DNA of 64,000 nucleotides from Salticus scenicus (Eukaryota > Arthropoda > Arachnida > Araneae > Salticidae). The first letter of the stretch is position 1, and each line of letters starts with the position of its first letter. Below, piece after piece: positions 43,560-54,811 of the stretch. The stretch spans positions 43,530,275 through 43,594,274 of the forward strand of contig OZ005649.1 in assembly GCA_963930645.1 (NCBI GenBank), written 5' to 3'. The translations under genes were made by a program, and so were the position numbers. The notes beneath the pieces were generated by a model. That model was given only the letters and a program-made list of their open reading frames with translations, did not search any database and was not told the origin of the DNA.

Positions 43560-44060
43560 GGTGTTTTCAGCGAAAAAAAGTTACATGCGTTCTCAGATTC
43601 ATGCACAGCGAGGTTGGGGTGTCCAGTGATGTTTTTTTTTTGGTTTTCATGTGAGCGAAGCGAACATACGTGCGTGATAGTGATGGCTTCGAAAACGAGT
43701 TACATGCGCTCTCAGATTCATGCACAGCGAGGTAGGGGGTGTCCAGTGATGTTTTTTTTGGTTTTCATGTGAGCGAAGCGAACATACGTGCGTGATAGTG
43801 ATGGCTTCGAAAATGAGTTACATGCGCTCTCAGATTCATGCACAGCGAGGTTGGGGTGTCCAGTGATGTTTTTTTTTTTTTTGGCTTTCATGTGAGCGAA
43901 GCGAACATACGTGCGTGATAGTGATGGCTTCGAAAACGAGTTACATGCGCTCTCAGATTCATGCACAGTGTGGTAGGGGGTGTCCAGTGATATATATATA
44001 TTTCTTTTTTCTTTTTTTTTTATGTGCGCGAAGCGTAAATACGTGCATGATACAACACAA
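43560..44060. repeat. ~120-bp minisatellite at the fold-back centre
   Basis: Four units marked by GTCCAGTGAT at about 43,621, 43,740, 43,858 and 43,985. Shared text includes GTGAGCGAAGCGAACATACG, GTGATGGCTTCGAAAA and CTCAGATTCATGCACAG. Spacing variation comes from T tracts. Open frames on either strand here follow the repeat and are not genes. Confidence 0.9.
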
Positions 44061-44690
44061 GTTTACGTGTTTTCCCATTACATCTTTCGTTTTCTATTTC
44101 CTTACTTTTAGTGGAAGGGTCTAAATTCATAACGGGGGTTTCAAGTAGCAGGAGGCTTTCTTACAAAAGGAAATATCTAATCAGCATTTTAAAGCATGTG
44201 GATGTCAAAAGAAAATATTAATATTTTATTTTTCATTTCATTTATTTTACCTTTTTCAAGTGAAAGCATATTTATTTTATGGTTGAAAATTTTAAAATAA
44301 AGGCAACAATTAAAAATTTAGATGTCTATTTCAAAGGAGCAAATGTGCTGTCTCGATCCACTCCTAGAGAAATATCTATATAATATTTCTCTAACGTTGT
44401 CCAGTTACGATTATATTTTGTCGAAACGATACGATAATGAGCTAATTAATATAATAGGCGGGGGAAAAAATAATATTTATAAATAGGCATTATTTAAGCT
44501 CAATGATCTAATAAGAAAAAATGATGACATTTATCTGATGAGATTATTTTATGGGAAAATGTATTTTTAAATTTGCTTCTTCTGTACCTTTGCAAGCATC
44601 ATTTTAAACACAGCAATAATTTAAAGGTATATATAAAATGTGAATTATTATTATTTTTAAAAAAAATGGTTTAGAGTATAATCAAAATAG

Positions 44691-44721
<31 letters not shown>

Positions 44722-45053
44722 TTATACCAAAATAATTAAATGAAAAGTCATCGCCAACATGCCGACAAAAATTCAAAAGGCACCATGGGAGTCCTATAAT
44801 GAAACTGTACTGCCTGCAGTAGTATGAAATCTGGGTCGTCAACCATGAAATTTATTTTGAAACCTTTCTTTGAATGATTTGAATGATTTTGGTTTCACTA
44901 TTGCATAGTATTAATTTGATTCTAATAATAATTTGGCTTCTGGTAAGTTAAATTTTAACTAGGGGGTTAAATTAGTATAATATTTATGAGCGTCAAATTT
45001 CAAAGGCAACTAACAATAAATAAAATGCGAAAATTTGGCACGGGTTTGCTAGT

Positions 45054-46516
45054 TATATAGATTATTATTATTACTGTCTATTTGTAACAACTTTTTGACC
45101 ACTGCTTATTTATTTATTTTTCTTTTAATTTTTACTTTGACGAATATCGCAAATTGAAAATAGTTTTAATTGGAAATATCGACCACTAGGCGGGTAAATA
45201 TTGTATTTCATATAACTAATAGTAAAATTCGCAAGTCAAAAAGAATCCCACATGGACATGATGTTTAAAAGAAGTAAAATAGGAAGAAAAAATTTTAAAA
45301 CTGCTTTTGCCAGAATTTCATCAAAATCTTTTTTTTTTTTTTTTTTTTTTTTTCCTTGAAAGAGAAAAGAAAAGAAAATTAATAATAATCAGTATCGAAA
45401 TGGACAGTATCGAAAAAGTTAAAGAAGCCCTTTTTTAGACAAAAATACACAATTTATTTTAATTTTTAATTGTTGCCAAAAAAATTTACGAGTTGATTTT
45501 AAATTTTTTTGAAATGAAAAGAAATTCACACGTAAATATTAAAATTGATATAAAAATTTGGGAAAAATTAAACTTGCGTGGTAAAATTGACGTCATTATA
45601 GCTCTAAAGATTTTTTTTTTCTGTTAATCAGCATAACATGGCATCATAATGTCCTAACGGAAATATAGCAAGTAATATTTCTTTCTTTACTTTTTATTTT
45701 ATTTTATTTAGTTATTTATTTATTTTTTCCCCTCTGTATTACAGAATTTTCCTCTGAATTTGTACATAGTAGTTAGTAGTTGCTTTTTTGTTGAGACACC
45801 AAATATAAGACTTTTTTTTTTTTTTTTAACATTTACATTCTTCTATTTTAAAAACTTCTAAAGCAAGCATTTTTTGATCATGTCTCATATTATTATAGGG
45901 AAAGTTATCTATCAATATATTAATCAGCAAATCAATCGTTCTTTTACATTGTAATAAAGTTCAGTATAACATTCGGAGAATCGATCGTTAAATTATACGA
46001 ACAGCTCCTTTCTTCGAGAAAAAAGTTCAGAACCCGTATTTGTAACAAGCTGTTGTAAAATTCGGTATATTGACTGTTTATTAAAGATCACTTCTCCATT
46101 TCAAGAAAAAAATCAGGTGTGTTTTACTGGTATAACTTTATTTTCACGGTCAGTCACTGGAACACTTTTTGCTTCTTACTGATCATATACTGTAAGAAAT
46201 TTCAGTGAAATTCGAAGAATCAACCGTTAAGTTATAAAGCCAGTTCCATTCTTCGAGGAAAAGGTCTAGTATACGAATTTGTAAGAAATTGCTGTCAATT
46301 TCAGAATGATCCCCATTTATTAATAAATTACGACTCTTTGAAATAAATGTCACAACTTCAACAGGCATAACTTTGTTTTAACTATCAGTGGCTAGAACCT
46401 TTTTTTTTTTTTTTTTTTTTTTTCAATCACTGACAGTAATTTAGCGGTATTTCTTTTTTTTTTTTTAACAATGTAGAAGAATTTTAGCAAGTCCTTAATA
46501 AATAATAACTAAAAAT
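45054..46516. other. No gene recognised
   Basis: AT-rich. Two diverged ~180-bp blocks near 45,960-46,130 and 46,180-46,380 share AAATTCG..GAATC.ACCGTTAA and TTCTTCGAG.AAAA, a likely local duplication. Confidence 0.45.
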
Positions 46517-46518
46517 TA

Positions 46519-46824
46519 CACTCCTGCTCAAAAATTTAGCAAGATATGCAAAAAATCAGTTTTTTTTTTTTTAGAAACTTATCTCTCGATAAAATGTTTT
46601 CAAACATTGCATATTGGATCTTTCTCATGTTTTTCAGTGAAGATTAGCTTAACACAACGTTTTTGGAGCCGATAACAAATTGAGCAAAATCAATATTGTT
46701 TGTGATCACCCTGTATCATTAACTGAACGAAATGATCTGTAACTTTAGGATATGTTAATATTGACACAGTAAAATTTGTGGATGAATTTGTGTGATGATA
46801 GCACATTAAATAACGCACTTATTT

Positions 46825-46863
<39 letters not shown>

Positions 46864-48056
46864 AGCATATTTTTTATTTGTAATCTACAGAATTTTAAAC
46901 GAAAATTATTCCCTTTTAGATAAATTGGGGGGGGGGGACACTTTTGAAACAATATACTGCAATTGAAATACAAGTTACTTAAATATCTCATGAAATATGA
47001 GCGTTTTTATGAAAAACATTTTCAATACGTATGCGCGAAAGATAGAAAAATGTTTATTATATAGGTTGAAAATTAGATATACTGAGCATCTTTTGTGAAA
47101 AGTTCAATTGAATAGAGTAAAAATTAAGCAAATTATCGGCAAAAGAACGAGCTAGATTTTAGGTATCTTTCCAGGGTTGAAATTTCGTAAGGGGTTTTTC
47201 ACATGCTGCGTAATTATTTTGAAGATCTAATTATTTCAACTACGCTCTAAAAGTACTTTTTTGTGAAAAACCACTTATAAGCTTGTTTAACTAAAATTTG
47301 CGACATCAACAAGGGTTTTGACAAAAAAGAACTTTTGTAAAGAGGTTGAAATAATTGGATCTTTAAATTAATTACGCGGCATGGAAAAAATCCGTTATGA
47401 AATTTCAACTTTTGAAAACTACTTTAAATCTAGCTCTTTCTTTTGCCGACAATTTGCTTAATTTTTTCTCTAGTCAAATAAACTTTTGACAAAAGTTGCC
47501 CAATATATCTAGCTTTCAACCTGTGCAATATTTTTTTTTTATCTTTCGCGCATGCGCAATGAAAACTTTTTTCATAAAAATGCTCATATTTCATGAGATA
47601 TTTAAGGTTGTATTCCGATTGCAGTATATTGTTTCAAAAGTGTTTTTTCAATTTATCTGAAAGTGAGAATAATTTTCGTTTAAAACTCTGTATATTATAA
47701 ATAAAAAACATGCTGACTTTTTTGGAGTTTTAAAATAAATGCTTATATCTCCGTTATTTAATACGCTATCGTCATACAAATTCATCCACAAATTGTAATG
47801 GATCAATATTAACATATCCTAAAGTTACAGATCATTTCGTTCATTTAATGATACAGGGCGATCACAAACATTATTGATTTGCTCAATTTGTTACCGGCTT
47901 TCAAAACGTTGTCTTGAATCAATTTTCACTTAAAAACATGAAGAAGATTCAGATCTTTAAATAAGAACTGTTTGAAAACATTTCATCGAGAAATAAGTTT
48001 TTTAATTGAAGAAAACCGATCGTTTGCAAATCTTGCAAAGCTTTTGAGCAGGAGTG
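46519..48056. mobile_element. 1.54-kb near-complete palindrome with TA duplication
   Basis: CACTCCTGCTCAAAAATTTA at the left and CAAAGCTTTTGAGCAGGAGTG at the right, each next to TA (46,517-46,518, 48,057-48,058). The arms pair along their ~750-bp length (for example CACTTTTGAAACAATATACTG near 46,939 with CAGTATATTGTTTCAAAAGTG near 47,623) around a centre near 47,287. Tc1/mariner-type by its duplication. No ORF. Confidence 0.88.
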
Positions 48057-48058
48057 TA

Positions 48059-48527
48059 TGTTAGTATTACTTATTTTGACTAATTATTAACTTTTCGAGA
48101 GATATGGGTAAAAGGAAACCTTTTTTTTTTTTTTTTATGGGAAAACTTTTTAAGGAATCCTAAATATGTTTATTCAAGTAAGGAGAATCAAACAAAGAAC
48201 TTTCAAATTGAAGAATAATGATATACTGAAGATAATTGATAATACTTATAAATAAAACTATTGTTTATCACCAACAATATTAATTTATACATTAGTAAAA
48301 ATCAAAAGAAAAAAAAATTAATATTAAAATATATTATTTATTTTATTTATACATAGCGATACAGTGCGGACTGTGGAATAGTTAGGTAGAATGGAATACC
48401 GTTATGTCTCACCTGTACGGTGCTGCAACCTATCGGAAGCACGTAAAACGTGATTCTGTAATTTATAAAGCAGTCAAAAGAGTGGAAAACCTAGTATCAT
48501 TTCCGGTAGGTGAATTGAGTTAGTGAG
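48059..48527. other. No gene recognised
   Basis: AT-rich. A GC-richer piece near 48,400-48,450 has no clear identity. Confidence 0.35.
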
Positions 48528-48530
48528 TAA

Positions 48531-48825
48531 AGTCCGGTTTCCACTTGGGCTCATTGGGCGCTTTCTATTCAGAATCCTTTGATGTGGCCACGCCAGCTCA
48601 CTCTAGCTCACTCCAGCTCAAAACCCTGGAACGGGGTCCCCTGCTGAGATAATTGCGGGGCTGGGGGTAGATATCTTTGTCAATTTTGCATGCTTTCCTT
48701 TGCGGTAACTGCCCAATCTGATAAAAAAGGGCTACAACTGATGACAAGACATTTGGCTCTTTGTGTCGGAAGCGTGATTAATGACATTTTGAGCGTTGAT
48801 CTTGAGCCCAAGTGGATACTGGCCT
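48531..48825. mobile_element. PIF/Harbinger-like MITE with TAA duplication
   Basis: Left end AGTCCGGTTTCCACTTGGGC, right complement AGGCCAGTATCCACTTGGGC, TAA on both sides (48,528-48,530, 48,826-48,828). The 3-bp TWA duplication suggests PIF/Harbinger. The interior (CCAGCTCACTCTAGCTCACT) is GC-rich and non-coding. Confidence 0.8.
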
Positions 48826-48828
48826 TAA

Positions 48829-49478
48829 TCTGATTCTCAAGAAACTTATTTCTAGAAACAGGTAGTTGAGGTTGATTTATTCTTCAAGAGGGCGATTCGA
48901 GTAATATGAAATACCAACTATTCTGTAGTATTTTTGATTTTTTGCAGAACTTAGATGTTGATAATTTTTTAATACTATCTATTTTCAATAATAATTTGAA
49001 AATAAATTGTTTATATTGCAATTACGTATGATTTTCTGTAAAAAATCTACCCTATTTCATATTATTCTTTAAGGAAATAGATATTCCATATTTCCCTTCA
49101 TAACTATTTCATATTAACCGTTTGGCTGATATTATCCAAAAATATCTTTGTTTTCCATGAAAACTGTAATTTTGTAACATAAAACCATTAAAACATTTAG
49201 ACAAAACTTAAAAAACTGCAATAGTCGAATACACAGTTATCCAGAATACGTCAGTTAATTATGGTGAGTTTAAATGGAAGTGATATTCCATATTCACATA
49301 CTTTCCTCTATAACTGAATCTTGAAATGAGTTTTTCAAATGTTAAATGTTTTCTTAAAAATCCAAAACTGCCCTCGAGAATCTAGAGAGATCCCTTTTTT
49401 GCTAATAGCTACAGTCTTTATCTTAGAGGAAACTTTGGTGTATAAACATTACAATATCAAGAAAAATCATAAAGACCA
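48829..49478. other. No gene recognised
   Basis: AT-rich; one short open frame without known motif at its right end. Confidence 0.35.
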
Positions 49479-49479
49479 T

Positions 49480-49829
49480 GGGGTTACATACAAATGGAAC
49501 GCTTGCAATTTCGATGACGTAAATTTTGCAAGTTTTTTGCAAATACAGTCGACAGCAAAAGTATCCGAGCACTAGCAAAAATTCCTGTGTAAAAAAGGTA
49601 CACTTAATGCAGTTTTGTTAAATAAATCCTTGTTGAATCCTGTACTTAGTCAGACTAAGAAGACGATTCCTCAAGGATTTATTTAACAAAACAGTGTTAA
49701 ATGCGCTTTTTTTACATAAGAATTTTTACTAGTGCTCGGATACTTTTGATACCAACTGTAGTCATACATTTGGAACGCTTGCAAACGGCTTTGCTACCGG
49801 AAGTGTTTCATTTGTATGTACCCCCATAT
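49480..49829. mobile_element. Candidate inverted-repeat element hosting MITE copy 4
   Basis: GGGGTTACATACAAATGGAACG at the left and CATTTGTATGTACCCCC at the right form ~20-bp inverted ends, with GCTTGCAA also mirrored. A family P MITE sits inside. AT may be the duplication. Low certainty. Confidence 0.45.
49546..49758. mobile_element. Tc1-type palindromic MITE, family P, copy 4
   Basis: CAGTCGACAGCAAAAGTATC to GATACTTTTGATACCAACTG, TA on both sides, 213 bp. More diverged at the right end than other copies. Confidence 0.9.
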
Positions 49830-50049
49830 GATACTCACTGCTACCGAACAAAATTTCGATCATTTAACATAAATTAATAGCACAGGGTGGCCATAATTAA
49901 ATTTGGCCTATTCAAAGCACTCTGTATCCGCAATTAAAATGCGGATTTATTTATTTATTTATTTAATTGATAACACATATAGATCAGATTTGTATGCTTG
50001 ACTCGTAGTCCGCTTGTAAATCTTCGTCAGATAAAGACTGATAGCACAT
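49830..50049. other. No gene recognised
   Basis: Short AT-rich gap with a (TTTA)n tract near 49,945-49,966. Confidence 0.35.
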
Positions 50050-50172
50050 GACAGAATTACAATACAAAGAATCGGAAAAACACCCAGGGCCAGCACGGGA
50101 ATTGAACCCGCTCTCTTACGCTCGAAGGCGATTAGCAGGGTGGTGACACAACTACTCGGCCACGGAGAGCCC
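50050..50172 (-). mobile_element. tRNA-Ser/Leu-like SINE (family 2), copy 2
   Basis: Matches copy 1 (9161-9284) from GACAGAATTACAATAC to the tRNA-like head. On the minus strand the A box is TGGCCGAGTAG and the B box GGTTCAATTCCCG. Several substitutions separate the copies. No clear target duplication here. Confidence 0.85.
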
Positions 50173-50322
50173 AAAAAATACGGATAGAGTTGAAAATACA
50201 TCAAAATACAAACAAGCATTACAATCAAAATGCTTGAAAAGTTATGTAATAAATTACTGTGGTCTATTTTAACATTTTTTAATCCGTACGACATTTAAAA
50301 CTATTATTCTTACACTTTTCAA

Positions 50323-50355
<33 letters not shown>

Positions 50356-50665
50356 AGGCAAAATTTTACAGATGACAGAATGATTAGCCGTTCATTTTCC
50401 ACTCTTTGGTGGCCCTTTTTTCCTGTATTATACTTCAAACTCTGGCAACGATACAGAGCTTTAAAAGTCATAAATTATCCATTGTCCGAAAGTGACACTT
50501 GAAATTTTGCACACAGTTACAATGAAGGACATTACTTTTTATTGCTCTTTTACAAAAGAGACCCCCTTCTCATGCAATTATCGCACTAGGAGGTATGTGA
50601 GCTTGGACTCCCGCAAGCGTCGACTCTCCTAAACCACATCAAAGAAATATGAATAGAGCCGCACT
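50173..50665. other. Mostly non-coding; host sequence of hAT-type element
   Basis: Has a long T run (about 50,325-50,354). The part from about 50,400 to the insertion at 50,666 may belong to the same decayed transposon as 51,350-51,640, since AACTCTGGCAACG there and GTTGCCAGAGTT beyond the insert are inverted. Confidence 0.35.
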
Positions 50666-51346
50666 CAGGCCCTGATTACCCAATAGGCACGAGAAGCATG
50701 TGCTTCCCCTAGAAAATTTTGAAAAGGCCCCAAATTAAGCAAAAAATGGGCCCCGGATTGTAAGCTTGTGGTCTAGAAGCATTGTCTCATTATAAAAAGT
50801 CACAGTACACCTGACTGCACAACTATCAGTTCTAGATTATGTAGGAAATATGCTAATGAAGTGTTTACACATTCATTTATAATAGAATAATTTCATAAAT
50901 TGTGGGGAATATAGGCTTTCACCAGTTTATATTTTGGTACAAAAATTAAGTGAATTTACTTGTCTACATTTTAAGCGAATTTATTTGTCTCTAATTCCAA
51001 GTACAGTCGGTAACAAAAGTGTCCGAACACTAGCAAAATTTCCTATGTAAAAAAAGAACTCTTCATACGGTTTTGTTAAATAAATCCTTATCGAATCATG
51101 TTCTTACACTGACTTAGAACAGGATTCGACAAGGATTTATTTAGCAAAACCGTAAGAAGTGTACATTTTTTACATAGGAATTTTCGCTAGTGTTCGGACA
51201 TTTTTGTTACCGACTGTAACTAGAAAATTTAATGAAAAATTTATAATTTTTTCGAGATGTTTGTATGAGTCTCTAGACAAAGCAGTCAGTGGGGGCCCCC
51301 AAATGGATTTGTGCTTCCCCTCAGTTCTAAGGTTAATCGGGCCCTG
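50666..51346. mobile_element. hAT-type non-autonomous element
   Basis: CAGGCCCTGATTACCC at the left and the complement of CAGGGCCCGATTAACC at the right. A perfect 8-bp duplication GCCGCACT flanks it (50,658-50,665, 51,347-51,354). Contains a nested family P MITE. No transposase. Confidence 0.88.
51004..51216. mobile_element. Tc1-type palindromic MITE, family P, copy 5
   Basis: CAGTCGGTAACAAAAGTGTC to GACATTTTTGTTACCGACTG, TA on both sides, 213 bp, nested in the hAT-type element. Confidence 0.92.
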
Positions 51347-51349
51347 GCC

Positions 51350-51640
51350 GCACTCGCAGCTTTGTGAGTTGCCAGAGTTTGAAGGCAGCTTTAATCCGTG
51401 TGATTTTTGGTTATAGGCCCATTTAAAGGGTCTGGTTTATCACGGAAATGTTGTAACTTTGGCTAAATTTTGAAAGATCGCATAACGTTCTCGGAGGAAG
51501 GATAGATATCCTTCCTCCGAGATAACTTTGCATGTCCAGCTGCGGCCAGCTGTTGAACACACTGTTCATCGGCTGCAGATTTTACAACTTCATGATGGAG
51601 CCCACATTGAACAATATGATTTCCATCGATAAACTGTCTG
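51350..51640 (+). pseudogene. DDE transposase C-terminal relic
   Basis: Plus-strand fragments read FNPCDFWL then AHLKGLVYHGNVVTLAKF, and farther on LQLHDGAHIEQYDF. The CDFWLWG..K..VY pattern and a late (A/G)HIE block belong to the C-terminal part of mariner-like DDE transposases common in insects. Stops interrupt it and a 32-bp palindrome sits in the middle. The hAT-type element at 50,666 is inserted just upstream. The N-terminal part was not found. Confidence 0.5.
51490..51521. repeat. Perfect 15-bp hairpin
   Basis: CTCGGAGGAAGGATA, two bases, then the exact complement. It lies inside the transposase relic. It could extrude as a cruciform; no known role. Confidence 0.8.
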
Positions 51641-52941
51641 TAACTTGTAACGAATAACAATTAAATCTGTAATATAAATAAAGTTGTTTGTATTAAAAAT
51701 TGTAGCTTGTTTGTATTTTGAGGTATGTCCCCTCAGAATGTTTTTTTTTTTTTTTAATTCTATTTTATTTTTGCAGAGTCTTTGAGCAGCGCATCCTTTG
51801 AAATGTCTGTATACAAATTTTCGACTCAATCTGCATTTTAGTTATAGGTATACGAAATGCTCTGCTATAACAGAACATTCCGTATATGCAAGCATTCCGT
51901 AACAGACAAAGTTTAATTATGGTCACCCTGTATACACAAGCTATATTTTTAATCAATTATAAAAAATATATGAAGTAATATACCATGATTAAGCTCATAT
52001 GTCGCTGGTTACAAGACGTATAATATATTTAAATTAAAAAATGGCCCGAATCTGGCTAAATTTGAAATCGTGTTACTCTATTTTAAAGTATATCATGCAT
52101 CAATTAAAGACAGAGGAAAAGCATAACTACGAAAAACATTTGAAGGGGATTTTTTCAATTAAATACGCGTAAAATAGAGGAAATTTTTATATACGAACTT
52201 TAATTTATGAAAAAGAGGAAAAAGTCTTAACTAACAAATTTTATTTTATTAGCGTTAATGAGAGATCTTTAAATTTAAACAAAGTAAGAAAAATTATTAA
52301 TGTGAAATAATGCCTTGTATCCTACTTTAAAAGGTTAAAGTTGCAAGCTTTGCATATAATAAGGATACTACTAACAATAGCTAAAGTACATTTCCACGCT
52401 TTGTTTTATGTCAAAAATATCGTCATAAAAATGCTTTTCGGTATTTTTATATGTAAAAATATATAAATATTAGTTATAAAAAGGATAAAACAAGTATCTG
52501 AATGCTTTCAAAGCGTATACAAAAAAAAAAATGGCAAAAGTTTACTATTTTTCAACAAAGAATTTCTCCATTATATATCCCACTATCTAAACTATTAAAA
52601 TATAGTATATCACATTTCAAAAATATAACACGAGGGATGTTGTAAAATGAGCTTTTAAGTATGCTACACAAAAAAAGCATTTGCACTAAAATTCAATGCG
52701 ATATTTTATTATTTTGCTGCTTATAAAATATGTTTCTTAAAAATGTATCATTTTTACTCTATAAAAATGTTAGATAATGCGTGCTGTCAAAATTTGTTTT
52801 TAGCTGACATTTAACTGAAGTTATTGCGCAGTAAAATATTTAGCACATTTACGATTTAAAGAAAAAAAAATAAATAGACGCATTCTCCAGTATGTCTGAT
52901 GTTAAAAGTCAAAACCGTAAAAGCAGGGAAGGGATATTCGT
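51641..52941. other. No gene recognised
   Basis: Strongly AT-rich; short A/T runs only. Confidence 0.45.
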
Positions 52942-52942
52942 A

Positions 52943-53153
52943 CAGTCTGTAACAAAAGTGTCCGAACACTAGCAAAAATTCCTATATAAAAAAAAAGTAG
53001 AGTTAATACTGTTTAGTTAAATAAATCCTTGTCGAATCATGTTCTTAGACTAAGAACATGATTCGACAAGAATTTATTTAAAAAAACAGTATTAATTGTA
53101 CATTTTTTACATAGGAATTTTTGCTAGTGTTCGGACACTTTTGTTACCAGCTG
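52943..53153. mobile_element. Tc1-type palindromic MITE, family P, copy 6
   Basis: CAGTCTGTAACAAAAGTGTC to GACACTTTTGTTACCAGCTG, TA on both sides, 211 bp. It abuts a SINE truncated at exactly this point, so it probably inserted into it. Confidence 0.92.
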
Positions 53154-53154
53154 T

Positions 53155-53395
53155 AGTCCGGAGACATGCCATCACAATTTTGATCCTCCACTGAAGGGAT
53201 GGCTCTCCCGCTTCGGGACCCCCAGAGGTGTAATTTTTTATGGGAACATAGAGGACATTGCGGCCACGGCAGATTTTACGTACACCAGTCACCGTTAGTG
53301 TACACAACGGTATTTGGCCAGCTCGAGTACCGAACCCGCAATCTTGCAATAACGAGCCCGTCGCTTTACTGACTGGGCTACCGCGACCCTTATTA
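53155..53395 (-). mobile_element. SINE family 1 with tRNA-like head
   Basis: Read on the minus strand it starts GGGTCGCGGTAGCCCAGTCA. TAGCCCAGTCAG is an A box and GGGTTCGGTACTC a B box ~30 bp later. The body (GTACGTAAAATCTGCCGTGG, GGAGGATCAAAATTGTGATG) matches the headless copies at 7012 and 36,488. The tail is missing at the junction with MITE copy 6. Confidence 0.85.
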
Positions 53396-53534
53396 ATACA
53401 GAAAGCTTTTTCTTCTGATTTGCTATTAAAGTCCCGACGTATTTACGTTGATTCTCGAAATAAACAAATCAGCCAATAAAATGAATATATGTTCCATTCT
53501 ATGTACTTTTTCTAGACGCTTTGATGCAGCACCC

Positions 53535-53612
53535 CCAAAACCTCATTCACGAACCGTTACTGATACCACCACAATTTTGATCCTCCACGGAGGGGATGGC
53601 TCCCCCGCTTTG
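53535..53612 (-). mobile_element. SINE family 1 fragment
   Basis: CACAATTTTGATCCTCCACG and GGATGGCTCCCCCGCTTTGG match the SINE body. About 75 bp. Confidence 0.6.
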
Positions 53613-53944
53613 GTATAATTTCAATTATAAGAAGAAAGTATTCAATTCCTAAAAATTTTCGACCTCGGGCTCTTGAGAGATTTATGCATTTTGAAATATC
53701 TTGAATAATAATTGACCGTTTTTTGAAAATGTTTGTGTGTATGTGTGTATTTTTTTTTTTTCTTTCTTTTTGATATAGTGGATGCTATTGTCTCACGAAC
53801 CAGCAAACGGAAATTAACTAAACTTTGATATTTATTTGGACTATAAACTGGTGCTAAATAGAAATACATTTTAGGAAATCTTGGTAAAAAGGTGGCGTTG
53901 TCTTCCCGTTTTGACATTTTTAATATGGCAATATAGGAAGAAAA
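53613..53944. other. No gene recognised
   Basis: Short (GT)n and T runs near 53,735-53,770. The open frame on the minus strand has no motif. Confidence 0.35.
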
Positions 53945-54640
53945 TCTGGAGTGACTCCACTCGATTTTCCGAACATTAAGTAATGAACGGTTGAGTAAAT
54001 AAATTAAAGTAAGATAAGTAATGAAATAAGAAAAAGTGAAAAATATAATAGACAGTTTGAGTATTTTCCCCCATTGTTTAATTTTACGCTATTGCACTAA
54101 TTTTAGCCCATACATCATAATGATATAGAATTTTTTGTTGCGTCCCTGTAAAAATCTATAAGGGTTAGATTCATCAAAATCTAAACAGCGACTGTAATCT
54201 ATAACATGTGTGTCAATTTTCAGCTCAATCGAATAAGGCATTTGAACGCTATCGCACTTTAAAACATTTGGGTCCATAGATCATAATGACAAAGAATTTT
54301 TCTTTTTTGTGTCCCTGTAAAAAAACTATAAATGCTAGATTCACCAGACTCTATACACTTTGTACAACGATGATTTATAACATGTGTATAATTTTTTAGC
54401 TCAGACGAATAAGGCGTTTAGACGCTATTGCACTTTGAAAAATTTGGCCCAATAGGCCATAATGATAAAGAATTTTTCTTTGTGTCCCTGTAAAAAAACT
54501 ATAAGTGCAAGTTCACCAAAATCAATAGGATTCGTGCGATAATGACATACAACATACGTACCAAATCTCAGCTTATTGGAACAAAGCGTTTAGACGCTAT
54601 CGTATTCATTCACATACATGCACTCATACATACATCATCG
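53945..54640. repeat. Dispersed repeat with ~180-bp tandem units, copy 2
   Basis: Head GGAGTGACTCCACTCGATTT as at 32,306. Units marked by (CATAC/CATAG/AATAG)..CATAATGA(T/C)A near 54,107, 54,275 and 54,460, with the shared GTCCCTGTAAAAA and GACGCTATCGCA blocks. Confidence 0.75.
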
Positions 54641-54811
54641 TAAAAATAGCAAAAATGAACTCGGGGGACCTCAAAACGTGTAGATACGACAAAAATCTCA
54701 AAGCTGGATTTTTGAAATGATTATAATACTTTCCTTACATACTTTCCACCGCACTTGTAGGAAACGAGAAAATAATCTATTTAAAAAACTTTTAAAACCC
54801 AAGTTCTTAAT

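Larger units (their letters stand above)
41931..45053. mobile_element. 3.1-kb fold-back element with central minisatellite
   Basis: Ends ACTAGCAAACCCGTGC and the exact complement. Arms of ~780 bp pair imperfectly: 41,931-42,231 with 44,735-45,053, and 42,890-43,340 with 44,255-44,600 (for example GTCGTCATGTTGGCGATGAC with GTCATCGCCAACATGCCGAC). The left arm is interrupted by a 630-bp insert. The centre is a minisatellite. This layout matches Foldback-type elements. It encodes nothing. Flanking duplication unresolved. Confidence 0.8.

Noticed and set aside
43482..44124. Several open frames in the minisatellite
   Set aside because: Their lengths follow the ~120-bp repeat (divisible by three in places) and poly-T/poly-G; no protein features.
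41931..45053. Helitron
   Set aside because: The right end reads TTTGCTAG followed by T, which could mimic a CTRR terminus, but there is no TC start or subterminal hairpin rule, and long inverted arms fit fold-back elements better.
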